This document shows, in pieces, positions 26,174 to 35,350 of a DNA stretch of 64,000 nt (positions within the stretch are counted from its first letter, which is position 1; the number at the start of each line of letters is the position of its first letter). The stretch spans positions 1,798,001 to 1,862,000 of the forward strand of contig NZ_JAUSYG010000001.1 in NCBI RefSeq assembly GCF_030816725.1, read 5' to 3'. The DNA comes from Pseudarthrobacter defluvii. Lineage in GTDB: Bacteria > Actinomycetota > Actinomycetes > Actinomycetales > Micrococcaceae. Both the position numbers and the translations under genes were made by a program. The notes beneath the pieces were generated by a model, which made no database searches, had not been told where the DNA came from, and worked only from the letters and a program-made list of their open reading frames with translations.

Positions 26174-26279
26174 TAGTATGTAAGTGCCCGGTCAAGGGAC
26201 CCGGCAACCCGTGCGTGCACCTCCGGCAGTTGCCGCCGCATGCCCGGCGAAGATCATCTGTCTACCCATAGGGGTTTTT
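26174..26279 (+). promoter_or_regulatory. pdxS promoter and ~95-nt leader
   Basis: TAGTAT (26174-26179) is a good -10 box and would start RNA near 26186. The leader contains GGCAAC (26210s) that can pair with GTTGCC about 20 nt on, and other GC-rich repeats such as GCCCGG. I see no known riboswitch consensus in it. Confidence 0.4.
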
Positions 26280-27206
26280 GTGTCTACACCTGATGTAAGC
26301 AACGAGGCCGGTTCGTCCGCGAACAGCGTCACCGGCAGCAGCCGCGTGAAGCGTGGCATGGCCGAGATGCTCAAGGGCGGCGTCATCATGGACGTCGTCA
26401 ACGTCGAGCAGGCCCGCATCGCCGAAGACGCCGGTGCCGTGGCAGTCATGGCGCTGGAACGCGTCCCGGCCGACATCCGCGCCCAGGGCGGCGTCTCACG
26501 CATGTCCGATCCGGACATGATTGACCAGATCATCGATGCCGTGTCCATCCCGGTCATGGCGAAGGCCCGCATCGGCCATTTCGTCGAGGCCCAGGTCCTG
26601 CAGTCCCTCGGCGTTGACTACATCGACGAGTCCGAGGTCCTCACCCCGGCCGACTACGTCAACCACATCGACAAGTGGAACTTCAAGGTTCCCTTCGTCT
26701 GCGGTGCCACCAACCTCGGCGAGGCCCTGCGCCGCATCAACGAGGGCGCAGCCATGATCCGCTCCAAGGGAGAGGCCGGCACCGGCGACGTCTCCAACGC
26801 CACCGGCCACATGCGCAAGATCCGCTCCGAGATCGCCAAGCTGTCCTCCCTCCCGGAAGACGAGCTGTACGTCGCCGCCAAGGAACTTCAGGCCCCGTAT
26901 GAACTGGTCAAGGAAGTCGCCGCAGCCGGTAAGCTCCCCGTGGTCCTGTTCACCGCCGGCGGCATCGCCACCCCCTCTGACGCTGCGATGATGATGCAGC
27001 TCGGCGCCGACGGCGTCTTCGTCGGTTCCGGCATCTTCAAGTCCGGCAACCCCGCCCAGCGCGCCGCCGCCGTCGTCAAGGCCACCACCTTCTTCGACGA
27101 CCCCGACGTCATCGCCAAGGCCTCGCGCGGGCTGGGCGAAGCCATGGTAGGCATTAACGTTGACGAGATCCCCCAGCCGCACCGCCTCGCTGAGCGCGGC
27201 TGGTAA
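26280..27206 (+). CDS. pdxS: pyridoxal 5'-phosphate synthase lyase subunit PdxS
   Basis: 308 aa from GTG 26280, preceded by AGGGG. It is a TIM-barrel lyase joining ribose 5-phosphate, glyceraldehyde 3-phosphate and ammonia into PLP. Family motifs are plain: [54 protein letters not shown] (active-site Lys), [16 protein letters not shown] and [19 protein letters not shown]. The partner glutaminase pdxT is 6 kb away and separated by other genes. Confidence 0.97.
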   Translation: MSTPDVSNEAGSSANSVTGSSRVKRGMAEMLKGGVIMDVVNVEQARIAEDAGAVAVMALERVPADIRAQGGVSRMSDPDMIDQIIDAVSIPVMAKARIGHFVEAQVLQSLGVDYIDESEVLTPADYVNHIDKWNFKVPFVCGATNLGEALRRINEGAAMIRSKGEAGTGDVSNATGHMRKIRSEIAKLSSLPEDELYVAAKELQAPYELVKEVAAAGKLPVVLFTAGGIATPSDAAMMMQLGADGVFVGSGIFKSGNPAQRAAAVVKATTFFDDPDVIAKASRGLGEAMVGINVDEIPQPHRLAERGW

Positions 27207-27257
27207 GTCTCTCTCCTTGGGTTTGCGCCTGGCGGCGCTGATCCTATGCACGCTATT

Positions 27258-27313
27258 CCCCGTGCCCCCGCTGAGGCCGCTTCGCGGCGAGCGGGGGCAC
27301 GGGGCCCCTTTTA
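27258..27313 (+). terminator. intrinsic terminator of pdxS
   Basis: Perfect 15-bp stem CCCCGTGCCCCCGCT (27258-27272) and AGCGGGGGCACGGGG (27290-27304), with an inner GCCGC/GCGGC stem, then CCCCTTTTA. Confidence 0.75.
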
Positions 27314-27371
27314 CGCGTGCTGCCGGATCACCACCGCCTGTCGCTTCGGTCCGGGTTTCACTGACTTGACC

Positions 27372-27423
27372 ACGACGCCGGCTCCTCACCTTTTCTTGGT
27401 GGGGGACCGGCGTCGTTCTTTTT
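27372..27423 (+). terminator. second intrinsic terminator
   Basis: Stem ACGACGCCGG (27372-27381) and CCGGCGTCGT (27407-27416), an inner CACC/GGTG pairing, then TCTTTTT. A strong factor-independent terminator 165 bp after pdxS. Confidence 0.8.
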
Positions 27424-27425
27424 AA

Positions 27426-27485
27426 ATCGATTGCTCCGTAACTGTCGTTTTCGGGCCTCAAAACGGCGTTTACGGAGCAATCGAT
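27426..27485. repeat. 60-bp palindromic element
   Basis: Outer arms ATCGATTGCTCCGTAA (27426-27441) and TTACGGAGCAATCGAT (27470-27485) pair perfectly over 16 bp. The inner part continues as GTCGTTTT against AAAACGGC with one wobble. It lies 5 bp past the stop codon of the M3 peptidase gene. Its low-GC outer arms and precise ends look like a REP-like or mobile-element-derived repeat instead of a plain terminator. No second copy was seen in the window. Confidence 0.7.
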
Positions 27486-27490
27486 GAGGG

Positions 27491-29503
27491 TTAGTCGAGG
27501 CCGCGGCGCTTTAGCAGGGGTTCGAGCTTTGCGTCCCGGCCGCGCAGGATCCGGAAGGACTCCAGGGGGTCGCGGCTGTTGCCGCGGCTGAGGAGTTCCT
27601 GGCGGAAGCGGTCGCCGTTGGTTCTGGTGAGGCCGCCGTTTTCCCTGAACCAGTCCACGGTCTCGGCGTCCAGTACTTCGCTCCAGATGTAGGAATAGTA
27701 GCCCGCGGCGTATCCGGCCCCGGCGAAAATGTGCTGGAAGTAGCCCGTCCGGTACCGCGGCGGGATCAGTGGATGGGCGATTCCTGCTGCGGCGAGGGCC
27801 TTCGCCTCAAACTCCAGCGCGTCGTCAGGTACATCGCCCGGCTCCAGTGTGTGCCAGGCCAGGTCGAGCAGGGCCGCGCCAAGGTATTCGGTGGTGGCGA
27901 AGCCCTCGCCCCAGAGCCGGGATTCGTTGAGCCGGTCCACAATGTCCTGCGGAAGCGGCTCGCCAGTGACGTGGTGGCGTGCGTAGTTGGAGAGCACCTC
28001 GGGCCACATGATCCACATCTCGTTCACCTGCGACGGATACTCCACGAAGTCCCGTGGCACGGAAGTGCCGGAGAAGCGCGGATACGTGACATCTGAGAAC
28101 AGGCCGTGCAGGGCGTGGCCGAACTCGTGGAAGAGGGTTCGGAGCTCGTCCAGGGTCAGGAGGGTGGGCTCACCCGCCGGTGGCTTGGAAATGTTGAGCG
28201 TGTTGATCACAACGGGCTTGGTGTCCAGCAGGGCCGACTGGTCCACGAGAGAGTTCATCCATGCCCCACCGCGCTTCGATTCACGCGCGTAGTAGTCGCC
28301 GAGGAACAAGCCCAGGCTGGAACCGTCCTCATTGCGGACCTCCCAGATGCGCACGTCCGGATGGTAGCCCTGGAGATCCGCCCGCTCATGGAAGGTGATC
28401 CCGTACAGCGACGTGGCGGCAAAGAACACCCCGTCGCTAATCGCCCGGTTGAGTTCAAAGTACGGGCGGAGGGCTTGTTCGTCGACGTCGTATTTCTCCC
28501 GCCGGACCTTCGCGGAATAGTAGGCCCAGTCCCAGGCTTCCAGCGGGTGCCCGGCCACCTCCGCCAGGGCTGCCGCCTCGGCGTCTGCGTTGCGGACGGC
28601 CGCCGGCGCCATCCGGTTCAGCATCGTCCGGACTGACTCGAAGTCCGGGGCCGTCTGGCGGTCCGCCACCAGCTCGGCATAGTTGGCGAAACCCAGCAGC
28701 TGGGCCTTTTCCGCACGAAGCCCGGCCGCTTCCCTTGCCAGGTCCAGGACGTCCAGGCTGCCGCCGCCACTGCCCCTGGCCACGGATGCTTCGAACAGGC
28801 GACGGCGGACGTCCCGGTTCTCGAGCGAGGCCAGGGCAGGCTGGTTGCCGGGCTGGATCAGGGTCAGCAGGTATTTGCCGTCATGCCCGGCGGCACGGGC
28901 AGCCTCCGCGGCGCTGGCGACGTCGTCGGCCGGCAGGCCCGCCAACTCATATGCGTCCTCCAACAGCAGGGCAGCGGATTTCATGCCCTCTTTGACCCGC
29001 TGGCCGAATTCCGTGCCGAGCCGGGCGAGGTCGGCGTTGATGGCCCGCAGCCGCTCCTGGCCAGACCCGTCCAGCTGGATGCCTGACTGGCGGAACTCCT
29101 TAAGGTACTCCTCGACTAAACGGGCGGATTCGGGATCGAGGCCGGCCGTATCGATGGCGGCAAAACGCTCGTACAGCCTCCGGTTCAGGAACACCTCGTC
29201 CTGGTGGGCTGAGAACCGTGGCGACAGCACCGTTTCGAGTTCCCGGATCGGCGCCGACGCATCCGCAGACACCAGGGTGAAGAATGCCGCGGCCGCCCTG
29301 TCCAGGAGCTGCCCGGCGCGTTCCATGGCAAGTGCAGTGTTGTCGAACGTGGCTGGCTCGGCGTTGTTGGCGATGGCCTGGAGTTCGTCCAGATGTGCAG
29401 CCAGACCTGCTTCGATGGCTTCGCCGTACTGCTCCGGGGTGAGTTCGGCGAAAGGTGGAAGGCCATAGGGCAGGGGACTGGCAGTCAGCAGGGGGTTCGT
29501 CAT
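27491..29503 (-). CDS. M3 family metallopeptidase (peptidyl-dipeptidase/oligopeptidase A)
   Basis: 670 aa with ATG 29501-29503 and GAAAGG upstream. Thimet-oligopeptidase fold with the zinc site HEFGHALHGLFSD near residue 461 and the family signatures GGAWMNSLVDQS, YPSQVNEMWIMWPEVL, and the closing YSYIWSEVLDAE segment. No signal peptide, so it degrades short peptides in the cytoplasm. It resembles Dcp/OpdA; which of the two cannot be decided. Confidence 0.94.
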   Translation of the reverse strand: MTNPLLTASPLPYGLPPFAELTPEQYGEAIEAGLAAHLDELQAIANNAEPATFDNTALAMERAGQLLDRAAAAFFTLVSADASAPIRELETVLSPRFSAHQDEVFLNRRLYERFAAIDTAGLDPESARLVEEYLKEFRQSGIQLDGSGQERLRAINADLARLGTEFGQRVKEGMKSAALLLEDAYELAGLPADDVASAAEAARAAGHDGKYLLTLIQPGNQPALASLENRDVRRRLFEASVARGSGGGSLDVLDLAREAAGLRAEKAQLLGFANYAELVADRQTAPDFESVRTMLNRMAPAAVRNADAEAAALAEVAGHPLEAWDWAYYSAKVRREKYDVDEQALRPYFELNRAISDGVFFAATSLYGITFHERADLQGYHPDVRIWEVRNEDGSSLGLFLGDYYARESKRGGAWMNSLVDQSALLDTKPVVINTLNISKPPAGEPTLLTLDELRTLFHEFGHALHGLFSDVTYPRFSGTSVPRDFVEYPSQVNEMWIMWPEVLSNYARHHVTGEPLPQDIVDRLNESRLWGEGFATTEYLGAALLDLAWHTLEPGDVPDDALEFEAKALAAAGIAHPLIPPRYRTGYFQHIFAGAGYAAGYYSYIWSEVLDAETVDWFRENGGLTRTNGDRFRQELLSRGNSRDPLESFRILRGRDAKLEPLLKRRGLD

Positions 29504-29576
29504 GGGGTAAACCTTTCACAGCGGGGCACGCTTCTCAATTACCAACCAATGGCGACGCGCTCCCAGCCTGCATCCC

Positions 29577-29582
29577 TACAAT
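29577..29582 (+). promoter_or_regulatory. TACAAT -10 box of a leaderless gene
   Basis: TACAAT ends 7 nt before ATG 29590 and there is no Shine-Dalgarno sequence, so transcription probably begins at or next to the A of the ATG. No clear -35 box. Confidence 0.5.
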
Positions 29583-29589
29583 TGCCGCT

Positions 29590-30948
29590 ATGACTGAACG
29601 TGGCAGGGCAGGGGCCGGTTTTGCGGGCGTACCGTTCCGATGGGTGGGGCCGGGCGTCATCATGCTGCTGGTGCTGGCGTACGGCATCTTCTGGTACCTT
29701 GCGCGTCCGGCAAGTGAGCCCATTACCGGGCATGTAGGGCAGCTCTTCGGCGGTGAATCCGTGCTGCTGTATTCGATCGCGCTGGTCCTTGTCAGCACCC
29801 TTCCCCTTGTGGAGCCGGTTTTCGGTGGCATCGACCATGCTGCAATCTGGCACCGCAGGGCTGCCATCACGGCAACTATCTTCCTGTTGCCGCACATCGA
29901 GCTTGCGTCCAACCCGGACGCCACAAGCCTCGGAAAAACCCTGGCCGTGGTGGCCATCTGCGGCCTAGCCGCCCTGGTGGTGTGGGCAATCCTGCCACGC
30001 TGGCGGACCATGCTCCCGGCACCTGTCCGCAGCCTGGCCGTTACCGCGCTGCACTCCAAGCCGTTCCGGGTGGCAGCCCGCCTGCTGGGCGGCTACGAAC
30101 GGTGGCGGGGCTTTCACCGCCTGACCGGCCTGTTTTTGGCTGCCGGGTTCCTGCACGGCCTGCTGGATGCCAGCGCGTTCGAGGCCGTACCCGGACTGCG
30201 GTGGAGCTACGTGGCGATCGGCGGGACGGGCCTGGCCTTCTACGCATACCGGGAACTGCTGGCGCGCCGCTTCCTGCCGCACCACGACTACCAGGTGGCC
30301 GGAGTCCGGCCGGTGGCTGCCGACCTGGTGGAGGTGGCGCTCCGTCCCCTGGGCCGCCCGCTGGCTTTCAAACCCGGCCAGTTCGCCATGGTCTATCTCG
30401 AGACGGCGGACGGCTGGCAGCGGCACCCTTTCTCCATCTCCGGACCTGCCCCGGAGGGCGGGATCAGCATCACGGTGAAGGCCCTGGGCGACCATACGGC
30501 CAGGCTTCCCGACGTGGTACAACCCGGCATGCCTGCGGTTGTTGGTGGTCCCTATGGCCGTTTCGACCGCCACCGCGGCACTGCCCACCAGGTCTGGATT
30601 GCGGGAGGGGTTGGCATCACGCCGTTCCTCAGCTGGCTGCGCTCCCTCGACGGTGAGTTGCAGGAAGATGTCCACCTCTTCGTCACGTCGGCAGGGCGCT
30701 CCCCGTTTGCCGATGAGATTACCGCCGTCGCCGGGAAGCATCCCCGGCTTAAGGTGCATCTGGTGGACACCGTTGCGGATGGCCGGCTGACCCCCGAAGC
30801 AGTCCTGGCCTCGGTGGGGACTGAGCCCCGGCGGCTGTCGGTCTTCATGGGTGGCCCGGACACCATGCTCCGGCAGTTCCGGAAAGCCTTCCGGGCGGCA
30901 GGTGTCCGCAGGGCCAACATCCACCGGGAGTATTTCCAGTGGCGCTGA
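29590..30948 (+). CDS. ferric reductase-like transmembrane/FAD-NAD(P)-binding oxidoreductase
   Basis: 452 aa from ATG 29590. The N-terminal ~235 residues form about six membrane helices of the ferric reductase type, with His residues in helices (IWHRRAAITATIFLLPHIEL, WRGFHRLTGLFLAAGFLHGL) that could bind haem. The C-terminal half is a ferredoxin-NADP reductase module: FKPGQFAMVYLE, RHPFSISG (FAD), VVGGPYGRF, IAGGVGITPFLSW (NAD(P)) and GGPDTMLRQFRKAF. It should move electrons from NAD(P)H across the membrane; the acceptor is unknown. Confidence 0.9.
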   Translation: MTERGRAGAGFAGVPFRWVGPGVIMLLVLAYGIFWYLARPASEPITGHVGQLFGGESVLLYSIALVLVSTLPLVEPVFGGIDHAAIWHRRAAITATIFLLPHIELASNPDATSLGKTLAVVAICGLAALVVWAILPRWRTMLPAPVRSLAVTALHSKPFRVAARLLGGYERWRGFHRLTGLFLAAGFLHGLLDASAFEAVPGLRWSYVAIGGTGLAFYAYRELLARRFLPHHDYQVAGVRPVAADLVEVALRPLGRPLAFKPGQFAMVYLETADGWQRHPFSISGPAPEGGISITVKALGDHTARLPDVVQPGMPAVVGGPYGRFDRHRGTAHQVWIAGGVGITPFLSWLRSLDGELQEDVHLFVTSAGRSPFADEITAVAGKHPRLKVHLVDTVADGRLTPEAVLASVGTEPRRLSVFMGGPDTMLRQFRKAFRAAGVRRANIHREYFQWR

Positions 30949-31006
30949 GCCCCTGCTAAAGGCTCACGGGCCCCAGTTCAATGCCGCGGTCCCGTACGGT
31001 TGCGCC

Positions 31007-31762
31007 TCAGCGGGGCCGGCGGGCGGCGTGCTCCCGGGCCAGGACGGCGTAAGTGTCGTCCGGGTTGCCGGGGGAGAAGCTGCCGAATTTGCGCTCCGCA
31101 GCGGTACGGATGAGGAAGTCCGCGATGGCCGGGTTCTTGGGCAGCAGCGAGCCGTGCAGGTAGCTGGCAACGATGTTGCGGTAGCGGGCGCCTTCGTGGC
31201 CGTCGTTGCTGTTGTTGCCCGTTCCCTTGGCCACGGTTCCGAGCGGCCGGACTCCGTTGCCCAGCGTCGTTTGGCCGCTGTGGTTTTCATAGCCCAGGAC
31301 TTCGCCGAACTCCGTGGTCGAAACCTTGACGTTACCGATCAGGCGCTCATCTGTCCCGTGCGTTTCCACGTCCAGGACGCCGATGCCCGGGATGACAGCG
31401 CCCGTGCGGGTTTTGAAGAAACGGCCGAAGAGCTGGTACAGGCCGCAGATGACCAGCATGGGCGCGCCGTCCTCGGCCAATTCCTTCAGTTGGCCGGCCC
31501 GGGCCTGCAGGTCGTCCTGGATGACCAGTTGCCCGCTGTCCTGCCCGCCGCCGCCCACAATGATATCCACACCGTCAGGAAAGGGATCGCCCACGTTGTA
31601 CTCGAGCAGCTCGGGGGTGTACCCGTGCCACGCAATCCGCCGCTGCAGGACCAGGGCGTTGCCCCAGTCCCCATAGATGTTCATGTCGCGGGGGTACAGC
31701 TGGACCACGCGGATGGTGCCCTTGGACTGGTCAGCAGCCGTCACTGCCTCTGCCGGATTCAC
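31007..31762 (-). CDS. gatD: lipid II isoglutaminyl synthase, glutamine amidotransferase subunit GatD
   Basis: 251 aa from GTG 31760-31762, which overlaps the murT stop by 4 bp. It is a triad-type class I amidotransferase: nucleophile Cys106 in MLVICGLYQLFG and His203 in SYLHGSLLPKN. N-terminal YPRDMNIYGDWGN is typical of GatD. With MurT it amidates the D-Glu of lipid II to D-isoglutamine, which affects crosslinking of the wall. Confidence 0.94.
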   Translation of the reverse strand: MNPAEAVTAADQSKGTIRVVQLYPRDMNIYGDWGNALVLQRRIAWHGYTPELLEYNVGDPFPDGVDIIVGGGGQDSGQLVIQDDLQARAGQLKELAEDGAPMLVICGLYQLFGRFFKTRTGAVIPGIGVLDVETHGTDERLIGNVKVSTTEFGEVLGYENHSGQTTLGNGVRPLGTVAKGTGNNSNDGHEGARYRNIVASYLHGSLLPKNPAIADFLIRTAAERKFGSFSPGNPDDTYAVLAREHAARRPR

Positions 31763-33051
31763 GAGACAACCTCCACGGTGGTGATTTTGGACAGCTCGCG
31801 ACGGATGGCAAGCATGGCGGTGTAGGTGCAGAAGATCCGCTTGGGCTTGCCCCGGCCTTCCCTGACGAAGGCCGTCAGGGCGGCGGGGATCTCCGTTTCC
31901 ACGGCTCCGACGGGAACCTGGTCGTACTGCAGCCGCAACGCCATGTCGTAGGCCCGCGACCCGGTGACCATGTCCACGCCGCCCTCCCGGAGGGAATCGA
32001 ATTCCACGTCCCAGAGCCAGGACATGTCGCGGCCGTCGGCGTAGTTGTCATTGATCGCGATCATGGTGGCGTAGCCGCCGGCAGGGAATGACTTCAGGCC
32101 CAGCCGGAAACCGCTGGGGTTCTTCACCAGCACCAGGTCCAGCGGCTGGCCGTCCACGGTAAGGCTTTCACCGCGGCCAAAGGCGGGGGCCACCTTGGAC
32201 AACGCCTCGAGCAAGGTGGCGTGGTCCGCCGTGGCGGCGCCTGCGCCGCAGATGCTGCGGGCAAGGGTCAGGGCCGCAGCCGCATTGAAGATGTTGTATA
32301 CGCCGCGCAGCTTCATCGCCGTGGTGACCGTACCGCCGTCGTACTCAAACTCGGCGCTGTCCGCGCCCACCTTCCGGAGCACGACGTCGGCAACCGGCTT
32401 TTCCGGCAGGCCCGCCGGGGCGGGGCTTCCGGGAGCAGCCCGCATGTCGTCGTCGTTGGGAAAGGTCCCCAGCAGGGAGTCGTCAAGGCCAAAGTACTTG
32501 ACCTCCTGGCCCGTCAGGGTGTCCGCGATGCGTGCCACCCGCGGGTCCTCACGGTTGAGGACCACGGTTCCGGTGGTCTTGGCGGCGATGTGCTGCAGGA
32601 GCTGGGCGGTCTTGTCGATCTCGCCAAAACGGTCCAGCTGGTCGCGCAGCACGTTAAGGAGGAGGCAGTACCGGGGCGGGACACTGTTCACGAAATGGAC
32701 TGCGTGGGCTTCGTCGAGTTCCAGGACGGCAATGTCCGCGTCCAGCCTGCCACGCCAGTCCACCTCACCCAGGAGTGCTGCCGCCACGCCCCGCGTGAAG
32801 TTGCTGCCGGTGCGGTTGGTGAAGACCTTCAGGCCCTGGCTTTCCAGCAGTTCCACCACCATTTTGGTGGTGGTGGTTTTGCCGTTGGTGCCGCTGACCA
32901 CCGCCACGCCGTGCGGCAGGGTGGTGAGCGTCCGCCGCATGAAGCCGGGGTCGATTTTCTCGACCACCAGGCCCGGCAGGGCGGACCCGCCGCCCCGCAG
33001 CCGGGACACCCTGCGGACCAGCTTGCCGAGCGGAACACTGTAGAAGACCAT
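31759..33051 (-). CDS. murT: lipid II isoglutaminyl synthase, Mur ligase-like subunit MurT
   Basis: 430 aa from ATG 33049-33051. The P-loop [10 protein letters not shown] is at about residues 53-62, followed by the central Mur ligase domain and a C-terminal MurT domain ([18 protein letters not shown] with the conserved Asp). Unlike the Staphylococcus and Streptococcus enzymes it has no four-Cys zinc ribbon; that stretch is an Ala/Pro-rich loop after [13 protein letters not shown]. It is probably leaderless: TATATT ends 6 nt before the ATG. It is divergent from pdxT. Confidence 0.93.
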   Translation of the reverse strand: MVFYSVPLGKLVRRVSRLRGGGSALPGLVVEKIDPGFMRRTLTTLPHGVAVVSGTNGKTTTTKMVVELLESQGLKVFTNRTGSNFTRGVAAALLGEVDWRGRLDADIAVLELDEAHAVHFVNSVPPRYCLLLNVLRDQLDRFGEIDKTAQLLQHIAAKTTGTVVLNREDPRVARIADTLTGQEVKYFGLDDSLLGTFPNDDDMRAAPGSPAPAGLPEKPVADVVLRKVGADSAEFEYDGGTVTTAMKLRGVYNIFNAAAALTLARSICGAGAATADHATLLEALSKVAPAFGRGESLTVDGQPLDLVLVKNPSGFRLGLKSFPAGGYATMIAINDNYADGRDMSWLWDVEFDSLREGGVDMVTGSRAYDMALRLQYDQVPVGAVETEIPAALTAFVREGRGKPKRIFCTYTAMLAIRRELSKITTVEVVS

Positions 33052-33057
33052 GTTTTG

Positions 33058-33063
33058 AATATA
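33058..33063 (-). promoter_or_regulatory. TATATT -10 box of leaderless murT
   Basis: On the minus strand TATATT is followed by CAAAAC and then ATG (33051-33049). There is no Shine-Dalgarno sequence. The spacing is that of actinobacterial leaderless starts. Confidence 0.6.
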
Positions 33064-33141
33064 TCCCAGCAGCGGCATGCAACCGCTGCCGGCCCGATGC
33101 ATGCGGCAGCTGCCATAGGCGCCGGGCCGTATGCTGGAGGG

Positions 33142-33852
33142 ATGACAAATCCCCTTTCTGCTGATCCTGCGCGCGTGGGCTCAGGCCTGCGGATTGGTGT
33201 CCTGGCCCTCCAGGGAGACTTCCGGGAGCACCTGCGCGCCGCGGAAGCTACCGGTGCACATGCCGTGCCCGTGCGCCGTCCGGAGGAGTTGGACGGTCTG
33301 GACGGCCTCATAATTCCCGGCGGCGAGTCCACCACCATCGACAAGCTGGCCCGGGCCTTCGACCTGGCCGACCCAATCCGGAAATACATCGCCGAGGGTC
33401 TGCCCGTTTACGGTTCGTGCGCGGGCATGATCCTGCTTGCCTCGGACATCGCCGACCCGGCAACCGATCTCTCCGGTGCCGCCCAGCAGACGTTCGGCGG
33501 CCTTGACATCACCGTCCGCCGCAACGCCTTCGGACGTCAGCGTGAATCCTTCGAGACCGACCTTGACTTCAAGGGGCTGGACTTCAGCGCCACCGACTCG
33601 GGTGTGGAACCGGTGCATGCAGTCTTCATCCGCGGTCCGTGGGTGGAGCGGGTGGGTGCGGACGTGGAGGTCCTGGCGCAGGTGGAACCGGCGGACCCCG
33701 GCCAGGCGTCGCACGCGGCATCGCTCCCGGGGACGGCTAGAATTGTGGCAGTGCGTTCCGGCCAACTGCTGGCCACCTCTTTCCATCCGGAAGTGACCGG
33801 CGAGAAACGCGTACACGAACTTTTTATCCGAATGATCAGAGGAGAAGCGTAA
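33142..33852 (+). CDS. pdxT: pyridoxal 5'-phosphate synthase glutaminase subunit PdxT
   Basis: 236 aa from ATG 33142, with GGAGGG next to it and TATGCT 6 nt upstream, so it may be leaderless. A class I glutaminase: [27 protein letters not shown] (oxyanion strand), nucleophile Cys93 in [11 protein letters not shown], and the catalytic pair in [13 protein letters not shown]. It supplies ammonia to PdxS. It stands apart from pdxS and leads the yebC-ruvCAB block, the order also seen in mycobacteria. Confidence 0.97.
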   Translation: MTNPLSADPARVGSGLRIGVLALQGDFREHLRAAEATGAHAVPVRRPEELDGLDGLIIPGGESTTIDKLARAFDLADPIRKYIAEGLPVYGSCAGMILLASDIADPATDLSGAAQQTFGGLDITVRRNAFGRQRESFETDLDFKGLDFSATDSGVEPVHAVFIRGPWVERVGADVEVLAQVEPADPGQASHAASLPGTARIVAVRSGQLLATSFHPEVTGEKRVHELFIRMIRGEA

Positions 33853-33855
33853 AGC

Positions 33856-34611
33856 ATGTCAGGCCACTCCAAATGGGCAACGACCAAGCACAAAAAGGCG
33901 ATCATTGACAGCCGCCGCGCAAAGTCGTTTGCCAAGCTGATCAAGAACATCGAAGTTGCCGCCCGGATGGGCGGACCGGACCTCGCCGGCAACCCCGGCC
34001 TGGAACTCGCCGTGACCAAGGCCAAAAAGACCTCGGTTCCCAATGACAACATCGACCGCGCCATCAAGCGCGGCGCCGGCCTCACCGGCGAAGTGGTGGA
34101 CTACACCGAGATCATGTACGAGGCCCGGGGCCCCCAGGGTTCGGCCCTGCTCATCGAGTGCCTTACCGACAACAAGAACCGGGCAGCATCCGAGGTCCGG
34201 CTGGCCATCTCCCGCAACGGCGGCACCATCGCCGACCCCGGTTCCGTCAGCTACCTCTTCACCCGCAAGGGCGTGGTCAACCTGCCCAAGAACGGCCTGA
34301 GCGAGGACGACGTCCTGATGGCCGTCCTTGATGCAGGTGCGGAGGAAGTCAAGGACAACGGCGAGACCTTTGAGATCCACTCGGAACCCGGCGACCTGCA
34401 GGCCATCCGCGAAGCACTGACCGAAGCAGGCATCGAATACGACACCGACGAGGTGGAATTCGTGCCCTCCATGCAGGTGGAGCTCGATGTCGACGGCGCA
34501 CGGAAGTTCCTGAAGCTGGCAGATGCCCTCGAGGACCTCGACGACGTCCAGAACGTGTACAGCAACGCCGACCTCAGCGACGAAGTCCAGGCCGCCCTGG
34601 AATCCGAGTGA
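33856..34611 (+). CDS. YebC/PmpR family regulatory protein
   Basis: 251 aa, ATG 33856 with GGAGAAG upstream, 3 bp after pdxT. Full YebC signature: [20 protein letters not shown] at the N-terminus, then [32 protein letters not shown] and the C-terminal [19 protein letters not shown]. Members bind DNA or help ribosomes at proline stretches; both roles have been reported in the family, and the choice cannot be made here. Directly upstream of ruvC. Confidence 0.95.
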   Translation: MSGHSKWATTKHKKAIIDSRRAKSFAKLIKNIEVAARMGGPDLAGNPGLELAVTKAKKTSVPNDNIDRAIKRGAGLTGEVVDYTEIMYEARGPQGSALLIECLTDNKNRAASEVRLAISRNGGTIADPGSVSYLFTRKGVVNLPKNGLSEDDVLMAVLDAGAEEVKDNGETFEIHSEPGDLQAIREALTEAGIEYDTDEVEFVPSMQVELDVDGARKFLKLADALEDLDDVQNVYSNADLSDEVQAALESE

Positions 34612-34679
34612 CGTCCCGCCTTGCCAACTAGCCCTCCGCCGGCGTTGCGGCCGGGTTCCCCGTCCGGAGCGGAGCAGCA

Positions 34680-35258
34680 GTGAGCCTCCGCGTCCTCGGG
34701 GTTGATCCCGGCCTCACCCGCTGCGGCATCGGCGTGGTGGATGTCGAGCGGAACCGACGCGCCAGCATGGTGGCAGTCGGCGTCGTGGGCACATCCCCGG
34801 ACGAGACCCTCGACCGCCGCCTGCTGGTGATTGCCACGGCCATCGACGAGTGGCTGGACCGCTACGAGCCCGAGGTGCTCGCCGTCGAACGCGTTTTTTC
34901 GCAACTCAATGTGAGCACCGTGATGGGCGTGGCCCAGGCGTCCGGCGTGGTGATCGCGGCGGCAGCCCGGCGGGGAATCCCGGTGGCCCTGCACACGCCG
35001 TCGGAGGTCAAGGCGGCCGTGACCGGAAGCGGGTCCTCCAATAAGGAGGCCGTGACCAAACTGGTCACCAAAATCCTCCGGCTGGACGCCCCTCCGCGCC
35101 CTGCCGATGCGGCCGACGCGCTGGCGCTGGCCATCACGCATGCCTGGCGGGCCGGAAGCGGCGCCGCCGTGGCCACGACCGGTCCCGGCAGCTCATCCCT
35201 GACCCCCGCCCAGCGGGCATGGGCGGAAGCCGAGTCAAAGGCGCGCCGCGCACGCTGA
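34680..35258 (+). CDS. ruvC: crossover junction endodeoxyribonuclease RuvC
   Basis: 192 aa from GTG 34680 with GGAG upstream. RNase H-fold resolvase: [17 protein letters not shown] (first Asp), [20 protein letters not shown] (Glu), and the acidic pair in [16 protein letters not shown]. It cuts Holliday junctions held by RuvAB. An Ala/Ser-rich tail of about 25 residues follows the core. Confidence 0.97.
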   Translation: MSLRVLGVDPGLTRCGIGVVDVERNRRASMVAVGVVGTSPDETLDRRLLVIATAIDEWLDRYEPEVLAVERVFSQLNVSTVMGVAQASGVVIAAAARRGIPVALHTPSEVKAAVTGSGSSNKEAVTKLVTKILRLDAPPRPADAADALALAITHAWRAGSGAAVATTGPGSSSLTPAQRAWAEAESKARRAR

Positions 35259-35283
35259 TTGTCCCTGCTGCTTGCTAGGGTAT

Positions 35284-35299
35284 TCGTAGATATGTTCGG
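35284..35299 (+). promoter_or_regulatory. possible LexA (SOS) box before ruvA
   Basis: TCGTAGATATGTTCGG matches TCGAAC-N4-GTTCGA at 9 of 12 defined positions, with a full right arm core GTTCG. It overlaps a -10-like TATGTT (35291-35296). It lies 52 bp before the ruvA start, between ruvC and ruvA, and could give ruvAB separate SOS control. Confidence 0.4.
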
Positions 35300-35350
35300 A
35301 TAGCCGTGCCCTCACCCTACGAGGCCGGCCAGTACCACGGGAGCCCGGCC

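Noticed and set aside
26186..26279. SAM-riboswitch-like GGCAACC in the pdxS leader
   Set aside because: Only this short element is present; the other conserved SAM-I/IV parts (for example the later GGTGC block) are missing, and the gene is not a methionine gene. Kept only as a low-interest structured leader.
32221..33141. Long N-terminal extension of pdxT antisense to murT
   Set aside because: PdxT relatives begin near the ATG at 33142, which has its own ribosome binding site and -10 box; the upstream frame is the complement of murT.
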